Of a stretch of 64,000 bases of DNA, positions 8,368-17,446 are shown piece by piece (the stretch's first letter is position 1; every line of letters begins with the position of its first letter). The notes under the pieces are model-generated. The model saw only the letters and a program-made list of their open reading frames with translations, did not search any database and was not told where the DNA came from. Position numbers and translations under genes: made by a program. The stretch is from positions 62,001 to 126,000 of the forward strand of contig NZ_JBNHEP010000227.1 in NCBI RefSeq assembly GCF_050015995.1, in the 5' to 3' direction. Source of the stretch: Trichodesmium sp050015995. Its GTDB lineage: Bacteria > Cyanobacteriota > Cyanobacteriia > Cyanobacteriales > Microcoleaceae.

Positions 8368-8700
8368 ACCGAATAATTAAGGTTTAAAGCCTCTCCTAAT
8401 TAGGAGAAACAAGCGGTCGTTTGCTGAGCATGACCTAGGATGGGATGGCGAGGTCTCCCGCTCTGAAAGAAAAGAGCCGCTCCGAAGTACGCCATATCCA
8501 ATCGACCAACAGAAGAAAAAATTTTCATGATTAGTCAATCCTATCCATTTTCAAGAAGAGGTAATTATTAATTATTAATTGTTAATTATTAATTGTTTAA
8601 AGTAGATTCGGTGATTAATATGGTAGAACTGATGGGATAAATATTTTTTGCTTTTTCCCTATCCTACTGCTCATCTTCCCTACTCCCTACTCCCTACTTC
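8368..8700. repeat. Family A heptad repeat plus tail repeats
   Basis: 8368-8596 matches 5545-5812 closely, including GGTTTAAAGCCTCTCC and TGGGATGGCGAGGTCTCCCG, and ends in ATTAATT heptads. The GCAGATTCGG-type repeat follows at 8596-8670. Heptads of CTACTCC at about 8675-8710 overlap the 3' end of nadC. No gene seen. Confidence 0.65.
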
Positions 8701-9564
8701 CTACTCCCTAACTTTCATACTTAAATCTAACCAAGTTGACCGAGTAATAGGAGCGCTTGTAGAAATATAATCTACTCCTGTTTCGGCAACATTTCTAATA
8801 GTTTCGAGGGTAATATTTCCCGAAGCTTCAATTTTAATCCGACTATTATTTTGCCGAATCATTTTAACTGCTTGCTCCATCACTTCAACAGACATATTAT
8901 CGAGCATAATAATATCTGTTTGATACTCCAAAGCAGTCTCTACTTCTAGTAATGTTTCTGTTTCTACTTCAATAGTTAAAGGATAAGGTATTGTTTCTCT
9001 GACTTTAGCGATCGCTTCCCCAATACCTCCAGCAGCAGCAATATGATTATCTTTAATCATCACTGCATCATCCAGACCCATGCGATGATTTTTTGCCCCA
9101 CCAACTTGAGTGGCATATTTTTCTAATATTCTCAGACCAGGTGTTGTTTTCCGAGTATCAACCAGTTGCGCTTCCAGATCGGCAATTTTGTCTGCATATC
9201 TACGAGTCATAGTTGCTATCCCACTCAGACGCATTCCCAGATTTAAGGCCACCCTCTCCCCAGTTAGTAAACTATCTAAAGGCCCATTTAATTTCGCAAT
9301 TATTGTTCCCTTCTCGCACCATTCTCCCTCTGCAACAATGGGTAAAAAATTTACCTTTTCATCCAGAAGTTGAAATACCCTAGCTGCAATGGGTAATCCT
9401 GCAATGACTCCTGGTTCCTTTACTAACCAATGGCCTTTTCCTAGAATCACCTCATCTCCTACAAATAGGCCAGAAGTTGTGCGATCGCCCCTGCCAATAT
9501 CTTCTAGCAGCCAATCTTTTAATAAATTGTCTAATATTATTTTTGGAGGTATAACTGCTTTCAT
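8701..9564 (-). CDS. nadC: Nicotinate-nucleotide pyrophosphorylase (carboxylating)
   Basis: 287 residues, the usual length. It converts quinolinate and PRPP to nicotinate mononucleotide, carbon dioxide and pyrophosphate in de novo NAD synthesis. Family signatures include LEDIGRGDRTT near the N-terminus, LVDTRKTTPGLR in the centre, the GGAKNHRMGLDDAVMIKDNH segment, and IEVETET and IMLDNMS in the barrel. The 3' end overlaps a CTACTCC heptad run that supplies the last codons. No pathway partner is adjacent, so it appears to be a single-gene unit. Confidence 0.95.
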   Translation of the reverse strand: MKAVIPPKIILDNLLKDWLLEDIGRGDRTTSGLFVGDEVILGKGHWLVKEPGVIAGLPIAARVFQLLDEKVNFLPIVAEGEWCEKGTIIAKLNGPLDSLLTGERVALNLGMRLSGIATMTRRYADKIADLEAQLVDTRKTTPGLRILEKYATQVGGAKNHRMGLDDAVMIKDNHIAAAGGIGEAIAKVRETIPYPLTIEVETETLLEVETALEYQTDIIMLDNMSVEVMEQAVKMIRQNNSRIKIEASGNITLETIRNVAETGVDYISTSAPITRSTWLDLSMKVRE

Positions 9565-9908
9565 AGTTTTGCCTGTTTCCTATATCAATAAATCGAATAA
9601 AATTCTGCAAAAATAATTATTTTGTACGTTACCTATATTTCTAATCCTTGAATATAGTAATCATATTTCAGTTGTGAAATTTTAGTGATAATTAGAAGTC
9701 AGGAGTCAGAAGATAAAAGAATTTTGATTTTTTTTAATTGTTCTTAAATTCTCTCAAAATCAGGAATGATTGCTATATTTAATATTGAATATAAGGTGTG
9801 AATTAAAATATACCTCAAAATTCTGAGACACTTAGATTTTTTTGAGCCACTCTTTTACTAGAATCAACTAGCGTGAGTTACAATTCTAAATTACAAAATC
9901 TGCCTCAA
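9565..9908. other. Intergenic region, no gene seen
   Basis: AT-rich. Contains a short copy of a repeat (AATCATATTTCAGTTGTGAAATTTTAGTG, in part) that is also near 30945, with AGAAGTCAGGAGTCAG-type heptads. Confidence 0.4.
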
Positions 9909-10403
9909 TTAATCAATTTTACTTGTCTCTATCAATGCTTTCCGCGTTCTATTCATACTTTCTTCCATATCAACTAAACCATTTAAGGCTAATAGAATAT
10001 CATCAGAGACTCTTAAAAGTTTAGCTGCTTTTTTGACAGCCATTTGTTCTTGATATGCAAATTCTAAATCAGCTTTAGACATTTTTATTGCATGATAAAC
10101 TAACGCTCTGCCAACATTAAAAGGTACATCAGCTTTATTAATATTAGGAATTAGTTCTTCCAAATTAGAATTTTTGTAGTCAAAAGTTCTATATGCTTCA
10201 AGAATGTATTCTGGTATATTCAGGGAACGTTGGTGATTTATTAACCAATTCATTTCTGCTTGGCTAACTTCTCCGTCAGCTCCAGCAATAATCAGCAAGG
10301 CATAGCCATAGTAAAGAGTAGCTATTTCCTTAGCATTAGATCAACCATATGCATCTTGAAAAAATGTCGGAAATTCAACTTTTTTTTCAAATAAATTGTT
10401 CAT
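9909..10403 (-). pseudogene. TerB-like small protein interrupted by an in-frame TGA
   Basis: The frame begins at an ATG at 10403, reads 20 codons (MNNLFEKKVEFPTFFQDAYG), meets TGA at 10343-10341, and continues in the same frame to 9909. The downstream part, about 140 residues, resembles the tellurite-resistance TerB fold: GADGEVSQAEMNWLI near its start, then helices. The family role is poorly defined and often linked to stress or membrane complexes. A shorter product could begin at an internal TTG near 10298. Either the gene has just been lost, or the short form is used, or the base is a sequencing error. Confidence 0.6.
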
Positions 10404-10818
10404 AGTTGTTGGTAATTACAATTAATTTACGTCAGATTTATTTTTCGGGCTAGTTGGAATTCAATATTAATTTTTCAGTCTTAATAATATTTATATTCTG
10501 ACTCTTCCTGATATTTTTTATATCATAAATAACTAGATTAAATTTCTATTTAACTTAGATTTCAGATACAGCAGATTCGGTGACTAATGTAGTACAACTA
10601 ACAATCTAAATATTTTCTAGGACCTAGGGAATTCGATGTAACATCCCTACCTACTCCTATTAATCATCAATAAATATAATTTTTTTTGGTCTCATACTAT
10701 GGCCTGATCAGTATCAGTTATAGGGCTTTTCATTAACGTAGAATACAGAGATTTTGGCTTAAAGGCAGAAGTTTTGTAGTCAACATTCTGTTTCCTGGTT
10801 TCCTTTTCAATTCACCAA
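10404..10818. other. Intergenic region with one dispersed repeat
   Basis: At 10565-10680 there is a copy of the GCAGATTCGG-type repeat ending in a degenerate GGGA...TCCC palindrome. The rest is AT-rich. 10738-10800 resembles a dispersed repeat (AGATTTTGGCTTAAAGGCAGAA) also seen, reversed, near 56205 and 56810. Confidence 0.45.
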
Positions 10819-10862
10819 AAAACAAAGGTTCTCTAGTATCGTTGAGAGAACCTTTGTTTATA
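10819..10862 (-). terminator. Terminator of the 5S rRNA unit
   Basis: AACAAAGGTTCTCT pairs with AGAGAACCTTTGTT, a 14-base perfect stem with a 10-base loop, just beyond the 5S 3' end. T-rich sequence follows on the minus strand. Confidence 0.75.
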
Positions 10863-10867
10863 TTTAA

Positions 10868-10984
10868 CCTGGCATCGTGCTATTTTACCGGGCAGCTACC
10901 CACCGAGTATCTTCGCCACTCTAGCGTTTCACTTCCGAGTTCGGGATGGATCGGAGTGGTTCCACTACGTCATAGACACCAGGA
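10868..10984 (-). rRNA. rrf: 5S ribosomal RNA
   Basis: About 117 bases. On the minus strand it starts TCCTGGTGTCTATGACGTAG and ends near GCACGATGCCAGG; these ends pair as helix I. The conserved block CCGATCCATCCCGAACTCGG and the GAAGTGAAACGC segment are typical of cyanobacterial 5S. No 23S sequence lies upstream: the next 250 bases are AT-rich and contain a promoter. The copy is therefore solitary. Confidence 0.92.
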
Positions 10985-11065
10985 AAAGCTAATAATTAGT
11001 TAGATTAATTATATTTGCCTTTAACTCTTTAGGTCATTAGGCGCTTTCTTTTCCTTACATTTATT

Positions 11066-11094
11066 ACTATATATACCTTTTCTATAAATGTCAA
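11066..11094 (-). promoter_or_regulatory. Consensus promoter for the solitary 5S rRNA
   Basis: On the minus strand TTGACA (11094-11089), 17 bases, then TATAGT (11071-11066). Transcription would start near 11059, about 75 bases before the mature 5S 5' end. It lies between the upstream gene and the 5S and points at the 5S. Confidence 0.7.
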
Positions 11095-11234
11095 CCCCCT
11101 TAGCAAAATTTTTTTTCCGCCCCAAACTTTCGGCTCAAATAGACGATTTTTTCTAAACTACCCAATCTAAAAAAGCGTCTATCTCCTAATCATTCGTATA
11201 TCCGTGCCAAAAATCCTTGTCTAGCCTTCCTGCT

Positions 11235-11642
11235 TTACTCAACTTTGCCTTTTTTCTCAAACCATTCAACCACTTGTTGGACTTTTAAATCCTGAAGTGG
11301 TATGGCAGATTCTTGAGCAACCTGCTTTAAAGGAGACAACGAGGCCATCACCAATCTAGTAAAGAAGTTCCCAAAATTAGCGTCTATATCTAAATTTGGC
11401 TTCAGATTTTCATCGTTTTTAATCCAAATTTTCACTTGTTCGGCAGGTATTTCCTCTAGAGTCAAACCTGTTTCAGCTGCTATTTGCCTTAAACACCTCA
11501 AAGAATAAATTGCCAATCGCGTTGAAAACTTATCCTTGGAAGTTAGGAGCGCTCCATCAACTTGAGCAGACTCCTCTAGCGTTAAAAATTCCATAGATTG
11601 TTGCATATTAACTTTTGATTTTATCTTTTTTTTGACTGACAA
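11235..11642 (-). CDS. Conserved hypothetical protein with two internal repeats
   Basis: Up to 135 residues from a TTG at 11642; an ATG at 11606 giving MQQSMEFLTLEESAQV is at least as likely and neither start has a strong ribosome site. Two repeats of about 45 residues are visible: residues 36-78 (FSTRLAIYSLRCLRQIAAET) and 89-132 (FFTRLVMASLSPLKQVAQES), each followed by a V-x-W-type helix. No signal peptide or membrane segment. It lies 38 bases downstream of sufR on the same strand and may be co-transcribed with it. I do not recognise a family function. Confidence 0.7.
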   Translation of the reverse strand: MSVKKKIKSKVNMQQSMEFLTLEESAQVDGALLTSKDKFSTRLAIYSLRCLRQIAAETGLTLEEIPAEQVKIWIKNDENLKPNLDIDANFGNFFTRLVMASLSPLKQVAQESAIPLQDLKVQQVVEWFEKKGKVE

Positions 11643-11680
11643 GAAAATTTATACAACCCTGATAAATATATTTTTGTTTT

Positions 11681-12367
11681 TTATTTTCTAGTAATTAAAT
11701 AACCACAACGATGTTCTCCATTAACAATCCAATGAGTTCTCTCCACAGTACAATCATGCAGTACAGCACCAAACATCTCTAACTCATGGCCACAAACACT
11801 GGGGAAAGATTCGGCCACATTAGATATGGCACAGTTGTGTTCTATCAATATATACCCTTCAACTTCCTCTGAAGTTGAATCACTTTTGAATTTTTGATTT
11901 TGAGTTTTGACTTGTTCATTAGGATACCACTCTGCCATGTAACCCTCAGCTTTGCGGAGTTCCACTAAATTGGCCACACGCTCCTGCACTGAACCTGTTC
12001 CCAGTAGTTGGCGATAGTGCATTGCCTTACGTTGCCATTGTTCATGCAGCACTTGTGTGAGTTGGTCATATCCCATAGTTTCTGCCAAGGTATCCAGAAA
12101 AGAAACAGCGAACCGATCGTAACTGTGGGGAAAGCGATCGCGTCCCTGAGTTGTCAGTTCATAGATATGTTGTGGCCTTCCCATTCCTGTTGCTACTGAT
12201 TTGTATGTAATTAGTCCTTCTCCTTCTAAGTCCTTCAAATGGCGACGTATAGCTTGGGGGCTAATTTCTAGGGACTCAGCTAATTCCAAGGCAGTAGCTT
12301 GAGTTCGCTTCATCAAATGTTGCAGGATTTCTTGTTTGGTTGAATTTTGTTGAGTCGTTTCCATCAT
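11681..12367 (-). CDS. sufR: Iron-sulfur-dependent repressor of the suf operon
   Basis: 228 residues. A winged helix-turn-helix lies at residues 12-60 (TALELAESLEISPQAIRRHL). The C-terminal half has Cys in HNCAIS, SVCGHE, HDCTVE and HRCGYL, of which three are the expected [4Fe-4S] ligands in cyanobacterial SufR. The protein senses cluster supply and represses sufBCDS. It is divergent from sufB, the standard cyanobacterial arrangement, and operator-like sites lie between. The start has two adjacent ATG codons. A heptad array of AACTGAT type abuts the start codon, with GGAGG too far away (about 36 bases) to act as a Shine-Dalgarno. Confidence 0.93.
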   Translation of the reverse strand: MMETTQQNSTKQEILQHLMKRTQATALELAESLEISPQAIRRHLKDLEGEGLITYKSVATGMGRPQHIYELTTQGRDRFPHSYDRFAVSFLDTLAETMGYDQLTQVLHEQWQRKAMHYRQLLGTGSVQERVANLVELRKAEGYMAEWYPNEQVKTQNQKFKSDSTSEEVEGYILIEHNCAISNVAESFPSVCGHELEMFGAVLHDCTVERTHWIVNGEHRCGYLITRK

Positions 12368-12475
12368 TGTCAGTTATCAGTTATTAATTATCAGTTATCA
12401 GTACCTCCGACTGTATTGGGAGACTTGAAATACTGAATTGAATATTTTTTTCATCCCCTTTAAAGGGACAGAAGA
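12368..12475. repeat. Family B repeat with AACTGAT heptads abutting sufR
   Basis: On the minus strand it reads from a CCCCTTTAAAGGGG hairpin through GGAGGTACT to several AACTGAT heptads and ends next to the sufR ATG. Relatives are at 17447-17538, 19902-19992, 25926-25995 and 40709-41000 (split). Confidence 0.6.
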
Positions 12476-12514
12476 CCTTATTTATTGGCCAAAAAAATTT
12501 TTTTAAATTGGACT

Positions 12515-12572
12515 TTGACAATATCACTGTTGTTAATGTAACCTAAAATAGACTTAAGCAACAAATAAGTTG
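12515..12572. promoter_or_regulatory. SufR operator sites between sufR and sufB
   Basis: CAAC-N6-GTTG, the motif known for cyanobacterial SufR, occurs exactly at 12559-12572. A one-mismatch copy, CAAT-N6-GTTG, is at 12519-12532 and overlaps a TTGACA at 12515-12520 that could be a -35 element toward sufB. One perfect and one imperfect site is the layout I recall for this regulator. Binding here is inferred. Confidence 0.7.
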
Positions 12573-12651
12573 TTTAAATCAAAAAGGCCACTAAAGCCTA
12601 TCTCTTTTAATTGCTAAGTAAGTAAATATAACTAACTAGGAAATAAGTACA

Positions 12652-14088
12652 ATGACTGCTAAAGTAACAACCTTAGTCAATCAACCTTATAAATATGGTT
12701 TTGTCACTGATATCGAATCAGACACCATTCCTCGCGGACTCAGCGAAGATATAGTTCGTTTGATATCTGCTAAAAAGAATGAACCAGAGTTTATGCTCAA
12801 CTTTCGTCTCAAAGCATATAAAAAGTGGCTGGAAATGAAAGAACCAGTTTGGGCCCAGGTTGACTATCCACAAATAGACTACCAGAATATAATTTACTAT
12901 TCAGCGCCAAAAGTTCAAGACAAGAAGAAAAGTCTAGACGAAGTAGACCCTACTTTGTTAGATACTTTTGAGAAACTTGGCATTCCTCTATCAGAGCAGA
13001 AACGTCTAAGTAATGTTGCGGTTGATGCTGTATTTGATAGTGTTTCTGTCGCTACTACTTTTAAAGAAAAGCTTGCTGAAGAAGGAGTAATTTTCTGTTC
13101 TATTTCTGAAGCAGTAAAAGAATATCCAGAATTAGTGGAAAAATATCTGGGTAGTGTCGTACCAGTGGGGGATAATTTTTTTGCTGCTCTAAATTCTGCT
13201 GTATTTAGTGATGGGTCTTTTGTTTTTATTCCTAAAGGTGTACAATGTCCGATGGATTTATCTACCTACTTTAGGATCAATAATGGCGACTCTGGTCAGT
13301 TTGAGCGGACTTTAATTGTAGCAGAGGAGGGTAGTTCAGTAACATATTTGGAAGGTTGCACTGCTCCTATGTTCGACACTAACCAACTTCACGCTGCTGT
13401 AGTTGAACTTGTTACTCTCGACAACGCTGATATTAAATATTCGACTGTGCAAAACTGGTTTGCAGGGGATGAAAATGGTAAAGGTGGTATCTATAATTTT
13501 GTGACTAAGCGCGGTTTGTGCAAGGGAGTAAATTCTAAAATTTCCTGGACGCAGGTAGAAACTGGTTCAGCTATTACCTGGAAATATCCTAGTTGTGTAT
13601 TAGTTGGTGACAACTCAGTGGGAGAATTTTATTCAGTTGCTCTAACTAATAATAAACAACAAGCAGATACAGGTACAAAAATGGTACATATTGGCAAAAA
13701 TACTCGCAGTACAATTATTTCTAAGGGTATTTCTGCTGGAAACTCTGCTAATAGTTACCGTGGTTTGGTGAAAATGGGATCTGGTGCAAAGGGAGCGCGG
13801 AACTATTCTCAATGTGACTCAATGTTAATAGGCGATCGCGCTCAAGCAAATACTTTTCCCTATATTCAAGTAGACAATAATACTGCTAAGGTTGAGCATG
13901 AAGCTTCTACTTCTAAAATAGGAGAAGACCAACTTTTCTATTTTACTCAAAGAGGTATTTCTGCTGAAGATGCAGTCTCTATGATTATTAGTGGTTTCTG
14001 TAAGGATGTATTTAATGAATTACCGATGGAATTTGCTGCGGAAGCTGATAAATTATTGAGTTTGAAATTAGAAGGAACAGTGGGATAA
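12652..14088 (+). CDS. sufB: Fe-S cluster scaffold subunit SufB
   Basis: 478 residues, usual length. SufB joins SufC and SufD to form the SufBC2D scaffold that assembles iron-sulfur clusters from SufS-derived sulfur. Features are the N-terminal helical region, the beta-helix core, and the C-terminal segment NYSQCDSMLIGDRAQANTFP followed by VEHEASTSKIGEDQLFYFTQ, which carries the conserved Cys and Glu of the assembly site. The start ATG follows AGGAAATAAGTACA. It is the first gene of the suf cluster and lies downstream of the SufR-type operators. Confidence 0.96.
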   Translation: MTAKVTTLVNQPYKYGFVTDIESDTIPRGLSEDIVRLISAKKNEPEFMLNFRLKAYKKWLEMKEPVWAQVDYPQIDYQNIIYYSAPKVQDKKKSLDEVDPTLLDTFEKLGIPLSEQKRLSNVAVDAVFDSVSVATTFKEKLAEEGVIFCSISEAVKEYPELVEKYLGSVVPVGDNFFAALNSAVFSDGSFVFIPKGVQCPMDLSTYFRINNGDSGQFERTLIVAEEGSSVTYLEGCTAPMFDTNQLHAAVVELVTLDNADIKYSTVQNWFAGDENGKGGIYNFVTKRGLCKGVNSKISWTQVETGSAITWKYPSCVLVGDNSVGEFYSVALTNNKQQADTGTKMVHIGKNTRSTIISKGISAGNSANSYRGLVKMGSGAKGARNYSQCDSMLIGDRAQANTFPYIQVDNNTAKVEHEASTSKIGEDQLFYFTQRGISAEDAVSMIISGFCKDVFNELPMEFAAEADKLLSLKLEGTVG

Positions 14089-14586
14089 TGGATAATGGAT
14101 AATGGATAATTGATAATTAATCCTCAGAGGTTTTAAACCTCTCATTTTAGTGCATAATGCATAACTAGAGAGAGATGGTTTTCATTATTTATTATTCATT
14201 ATAAATTAATAAAATTTCTGTACTTGCTTCAATCTTATCGTTTTTAATCAGAGGTAATTAATAATTGATAATTAGCCTAAAAATGTAGGTTGGCTAGAAA
14301 GGAAGTGAAACCCAACAGCGGGCTTATTATTGCCATACTTTATAAACATCTTTCTTAATAAGGGATAGGTTATTAAGTAGTTATGCAAAATTAATTACAC
14401 ATACTTTCAAGCTGAAAAGCATATATTCCTGTGATTTAGGAATAAAATTAGGTAATTAATTTTACCTAGGTATTTTTGTTGTTGGGTTACCCTTACGGGA
14501 AGCAAGCTACGGTTCCTCAACCCAACCTACACTTATTAAACCATTTGACTTAATGAAAATTATTCAGAACTGTTTCAGAGGTAAAC
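14089..14586 (+). other. Long gap between sufB and sufC with repeats
   Basis: Contains GATAATG heptads just after the sufB stop, GTAGGTTGG text at about 14287, and at 14480-14530 an inverted repeat with GTTGGGTTA and CAACCCAACC ends. A gap of about 500 bases inside a suf operon is unusual and probably reflects repeat insertion. Promoters inside it were not identified. Confidence 0.5.
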
Positions 14587-15369
14587 ATGATTAAAGAAAA
14601 TAGTGAAGTTATATTATCTGTTAAAAACTTAACAGCTAATGTAGAAGGAAAAGAGATTCTCAAAGGTTTGAATCTAGAAATTAAGGCTGGAGAAATTCAT
14701 GCCATTATGGGTCCGAATGGTTCCGGCAAAAGTACCTTTTCTAAAGTATTGGCAGGTCATCCTGCTTACGAAGTTACAGGTGGAGAAGTAACATTTTTAG
14801 GCAAAAATTTATTAGAGATGGAGCCAGAAGAACGTTCATTAAATGGCGTTTTCTTGGCATTTCAATATCCTCTAGAAATTCCTGGAGTGAGCAACTTAGA
14901 TTTTTTGCGAGTTGCTTATAATACGAAACAAAAACATCAAGGATTAGAAGAATTAGATGCTTTTGATTTTGACGATTTGGTACGGGATAAATTAGATATT
15001 GTCAAGATGAAACCAGAATTTTTAGACCGCAGTTTAAATGAAGGTTTTTCTGGTGGGGAAAAAAAGCGAAACGAAATCTTACAAATGGCATTGCTAGAAC
15101 CAAAATTAGCAATTTTAGATGAGACAGACTCAGGGTTAGATATTGATGCTTTGAGGATAGTAGCAAACGGAGTAAATCAATTAGCAAATGAATCAAATTC
15201 TCTGTTAGTAATTACTCACTATCAACGTTTATTAAACTATATTGTGCCAGACTTTGTTCATGTTACCGAAGGTGGTAGAATTATTAAAACTGGTACAAAA
15301 GAACTAGCATTAGAACTAGAAGAAAAAGGTTACGATGATGTAATTGAAGCAGCACAAATAGGGGCTTAA
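14587..15369 (+). CDS. sufC: Fe-S cluster assembly ATPase SufC
   Basis: 260 residues. An ABC-type ATPase that drives conformational change in the SufBC2D scaffold. Walker A GPNGSGKST is at residues 42-50, the signature is FSGGEKKRNE at 154-163, and Walker B with LAILDETDSGLDID is at 174-187. The TDSGLD form is typical of SufC and differs from transport ABC proteins. AGAGG lies 7 bases before the ATG. Confidence 0.96.
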   Translation: MIKENSEVILSVKNLTANVEGKEILKGLNLEIKAGEIHAIMGPNGSGKSTFSKVLAGHPAYEVTGGEVTFLGKNLLEMEPEERSLNGVFLAFQYPLEIPGVSNLDFLRVAYNTKQKHQGLEELDAFDFDDLVRDKLDIVKMKPEFLDRSLNEGFSGGEKKRNEILQMALLEPKLAILDETDSGLDIDALRIVANGVNQLANESNSLLVITHYQRLLNYIVPDFVHVTEGGRIIKTGTKELALELEEKGYDDVIEAAQIGA

Positions 15370-15586
15370 ATAATTAATAATTAACAATTAATAATTAATA
15401 ATTACCTCTTCTGATTTCTTAGAAATAAGCAGAAACCGTGAATTGTTTCCCCCTACTCCCTACTCGCGAAGCAAAGGGTGCAGACATTTTTCAATCCTAA
15501 AACCCCTTGAAAGTCTACTTTTCCCTATTCCCTGTTCCCTGTTCCCTGTTCCCTGTTCCCTAATTTTGATAATTGGTATAAAAATT
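15370..15586 (+). repeat. Heptad arrays between sufC and sufD
   Basis: AATTAAT heptads at about 15369-15410 and TTCCCTG heptads at about 15524-15560. The second array is in frame with sufD and could be read as an N-terminal extension (ORF from 15443), but this is not expected in SufD. Confidence 0.65.
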
Positions 15587-16948
15587 ATGCAAGTGTCCGT
15601 AAAACCAGAGGTATCTTATTTAGAAAAATTACTCGAAGAATCTTGTAAAAGAGTTTCTTCAACTGTACCGCGGGAATTTCCTCTAGATCCAAAAATGGCA
15701 GCTTGGTTACAACAAGTACGCGATCGCGCAGCAACCTGGGTGCGTGAGTTAGCTTTTCCGACTAAGCGAGATGAAGAATGGAAGTTTACTGACTTATCTG
15801 CAATGATGAAGTTAGGTTTCCAAGCACCTGCTCCAGTAAACTTGGATGCTTTGAATATCGCTCCATTTATTTTACCGGAAGTAGCAAATAGTCGGTTGGT
15901 ATTTGTCAATGGGGTATTTGCACCTAAGTTATCATCGGTGACAGATATAGAAAATAGGGTATTTGTGGGTAACTTGGGGCAGTTACCGAGCGAATATCAA
16001 GACCGCATCGGAGATTATTTGGGGCAACAACAGGGGAGCAAAGAAGTATTTACATCCTTAAATACTGCTGGTTTAACTGATGCAGCAGTAGTATGGTTGC
16101 CAAAAAATCAGGTGGTAGAAAAACCAATACATCTATTATTTATTGCTACTCAGACGGAAGTTCCCATATTGACTCAGCGTCGTTGTTTGGTAGTAGCGGA
16201 AAGTAATAGTAGTGCGAAAATAGTTGAGCATTGCGTGACAGCAGAAGTAATTTGTCCAGAAGCACCAATTTCTCATCCCTATCTGACAAATACTGTTACA
16301 GAAATATGGGTAGAGGAAAATGCAGAAATTAATCATACCAGGGTGCAACGAGATGCAGGAGCAGCATTTCATATTGGCAAAACAGCGATCGCTCAAGCTA
16401 AAAATAGTCGTTATACCTGTAATGCTATTCATCTAGGAGGAAGGTTATCTCGTCATAATTTAGAAGTTGCTCAAATGGGTGAGGGAACGGAAACTAATCT
16501 TTATGGTTTGGCATTTATTGGCAACGAGCAAGAAGCGGATACTCACAGCAGCATTATTTTGAATCATCCCAATGGTGTGACTGACCAACTTTATAAATGC
16601 ATTGTTGACAATAAAGCGCATTCTGTATTTAATGGCAAAGTCTATGTTTCTCAAACTGCTCAGTTGACAAATGCTGCTCAGTTAAATCGTAATTTATTAC
16701 TTTCTTCTGGTGGAAGAGTTGATACAAAACCTCAGTTAGAAATTATTGCTGATAATGTTCAATGTTCTCATGGAGCAACTGTTAGTCAGTTAGATGATGA
16801 TGAGGTATTTTATTTACAGAGTCGAGGTTTGAGTCAAGAAGCAAGTCGCAACTTATTAATTGATGCTTTTGCCGCAGAAATTATTAACAAGTTGCCCTTA
16901 CCTTCTTTAGAACACATTTTAAAACAATGTGTCGCTTGTAAAGTTTAA
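15587..16948 (+). CDS. sufD: Fe-S cluster assembly protein SufD
   Basis: 453 residues from the ATG at 15587 (MQVSVKPEVSYLEKL). An in-frame start 48 codons earlier would run through a TTCCCTG heptad array and is rejected. SufD is the paralogue of SufB in the SufBC2D complex and helps iron entry. Family features are the FPTKRDEEWKFTDLSAM motif at about residue 65, the beta-helix core, and the C-terminal segment DDDEVFYLQSRGLSQEASRN. The conserved His of the GA(T)VSQL region is present as CSHGATVSQL. Gene order B-C-D-S is as expected. Confidence 0.95.
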   Translation: MQVSVKPEVSYLEKLLEESCKRVSSTVPREFPLDPKMAAWLQQVRDRAATWVRELAFPTKRDEEWKFTDLSAMMKLGFQAPAPVNLDALNIAPFILPEVANSRLVFVNGVFAPKLSSVTDIENRVFVGNLGQLPSEYQDRIGDYLGQQQGSKEVFTSLNTAGLTDAAVVWLPKNQVVEKPIHLLFIATQTEVPILTQRRCLVVAESNSSAKIVEHCVTAEVICPEAPISHPYLTNTVTEIWVEENAEINHTRVQRDAGAAFHIGKTAIAQAKNSRYTCNAIHLGGRLSRHNLEVAQMGEGTETNLYGLAFIGNEQEADTHSSIILNHPNGVTDQLYKCIVDNKAHSVFNGKVYVSQTAQLTNAAQLNRNLLLSSGGRVDTKPQLEIIADNVQCSHGATVSQLDDDEVFYLQSRGLSQEASRNLLIDAFAAEIINKLPLPSLEHILKQCVACKV

Positions 16949-17020
16949 AAGAAGGAGGAAGGAAGAAGGAAGAAGATGAATTAAAAAGTTGATTTAGACT
17001 TATGTCATGGAAAAAGATAA
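16949..17020. other. Short spacer after sufD
   Basis: GAAGGAGGAAGGAAGAAGG purine run directly after the stop codon. No gene or terminator was seen. Confidence 0.4.
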
Positions 17021-17390
17021 TCTGGGAAAATTCACAGGAGTATTTCTAGTCAAAATCTAGTAGATGAGAAATATCAGGAAAGTAGACCTTTGATTTTTCA
17101 ACTAGACAAAATATCTAAATTTGAGAATTCTGCCTTTTTGTCTTTTACCATCTGGGAAAATTCACAGGAGTATTTCTAGTCAAAATCTAGTAGATGAGAA
17201 ATATCAGGAAAGTAGACCTTTGATTTTTCAACTAGACAAAATATCTAAATTTGAGAATTCTGCCTTTTTGTCTTTTACCATCTGGGAAAATTCACAGGAG
17301 TATTTCTAGTTAAAATCTAGTAGTAGACCTTTGATTTTTCAACTAGACAAAATATCTAATTTGAGAATTCTGCCTCTTACAATTTCTTTC
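17021..17390 (+). repeat. 130-base tandem repeat, about three copies
   Basis: Copies start at 17021, 17151 and 17281 with TCTGGGAAAATTCACAGGAG. The first two are essentially identical; the third lacks about 20 bases (GATGAGAAATATCAGG region) and has point differences. The period is not a multiple of three and short frames across it are not genes. It lies between sufD and sufS and lengthens the intercistronic region to 590 bases. Confidence 0.85.
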
Positions 17391-17446
17391 CCTGGTAATA
17401 GAAAAAGAAAAACTTGCAAAAATGACCAAAAAATCAGCTCTCAAAC

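Noticed and set aside
10985..11234. 3' end of a 23S rRNA gene upstream of the 5S
   Set aside because: The sequence is AT-rich with a promoter and no 23S-like blocks.
15443..15586. N-terminal extension of SufD
   Set aside because: It reads through a TTCCCTG heptad array; SufD homologues begin near MQVSVKPEV.
17021..17390. Possible CRISPR array
   Set aside because: The 130-base units are contiguous near-identical repeats without spacers; no cas genes in the window.
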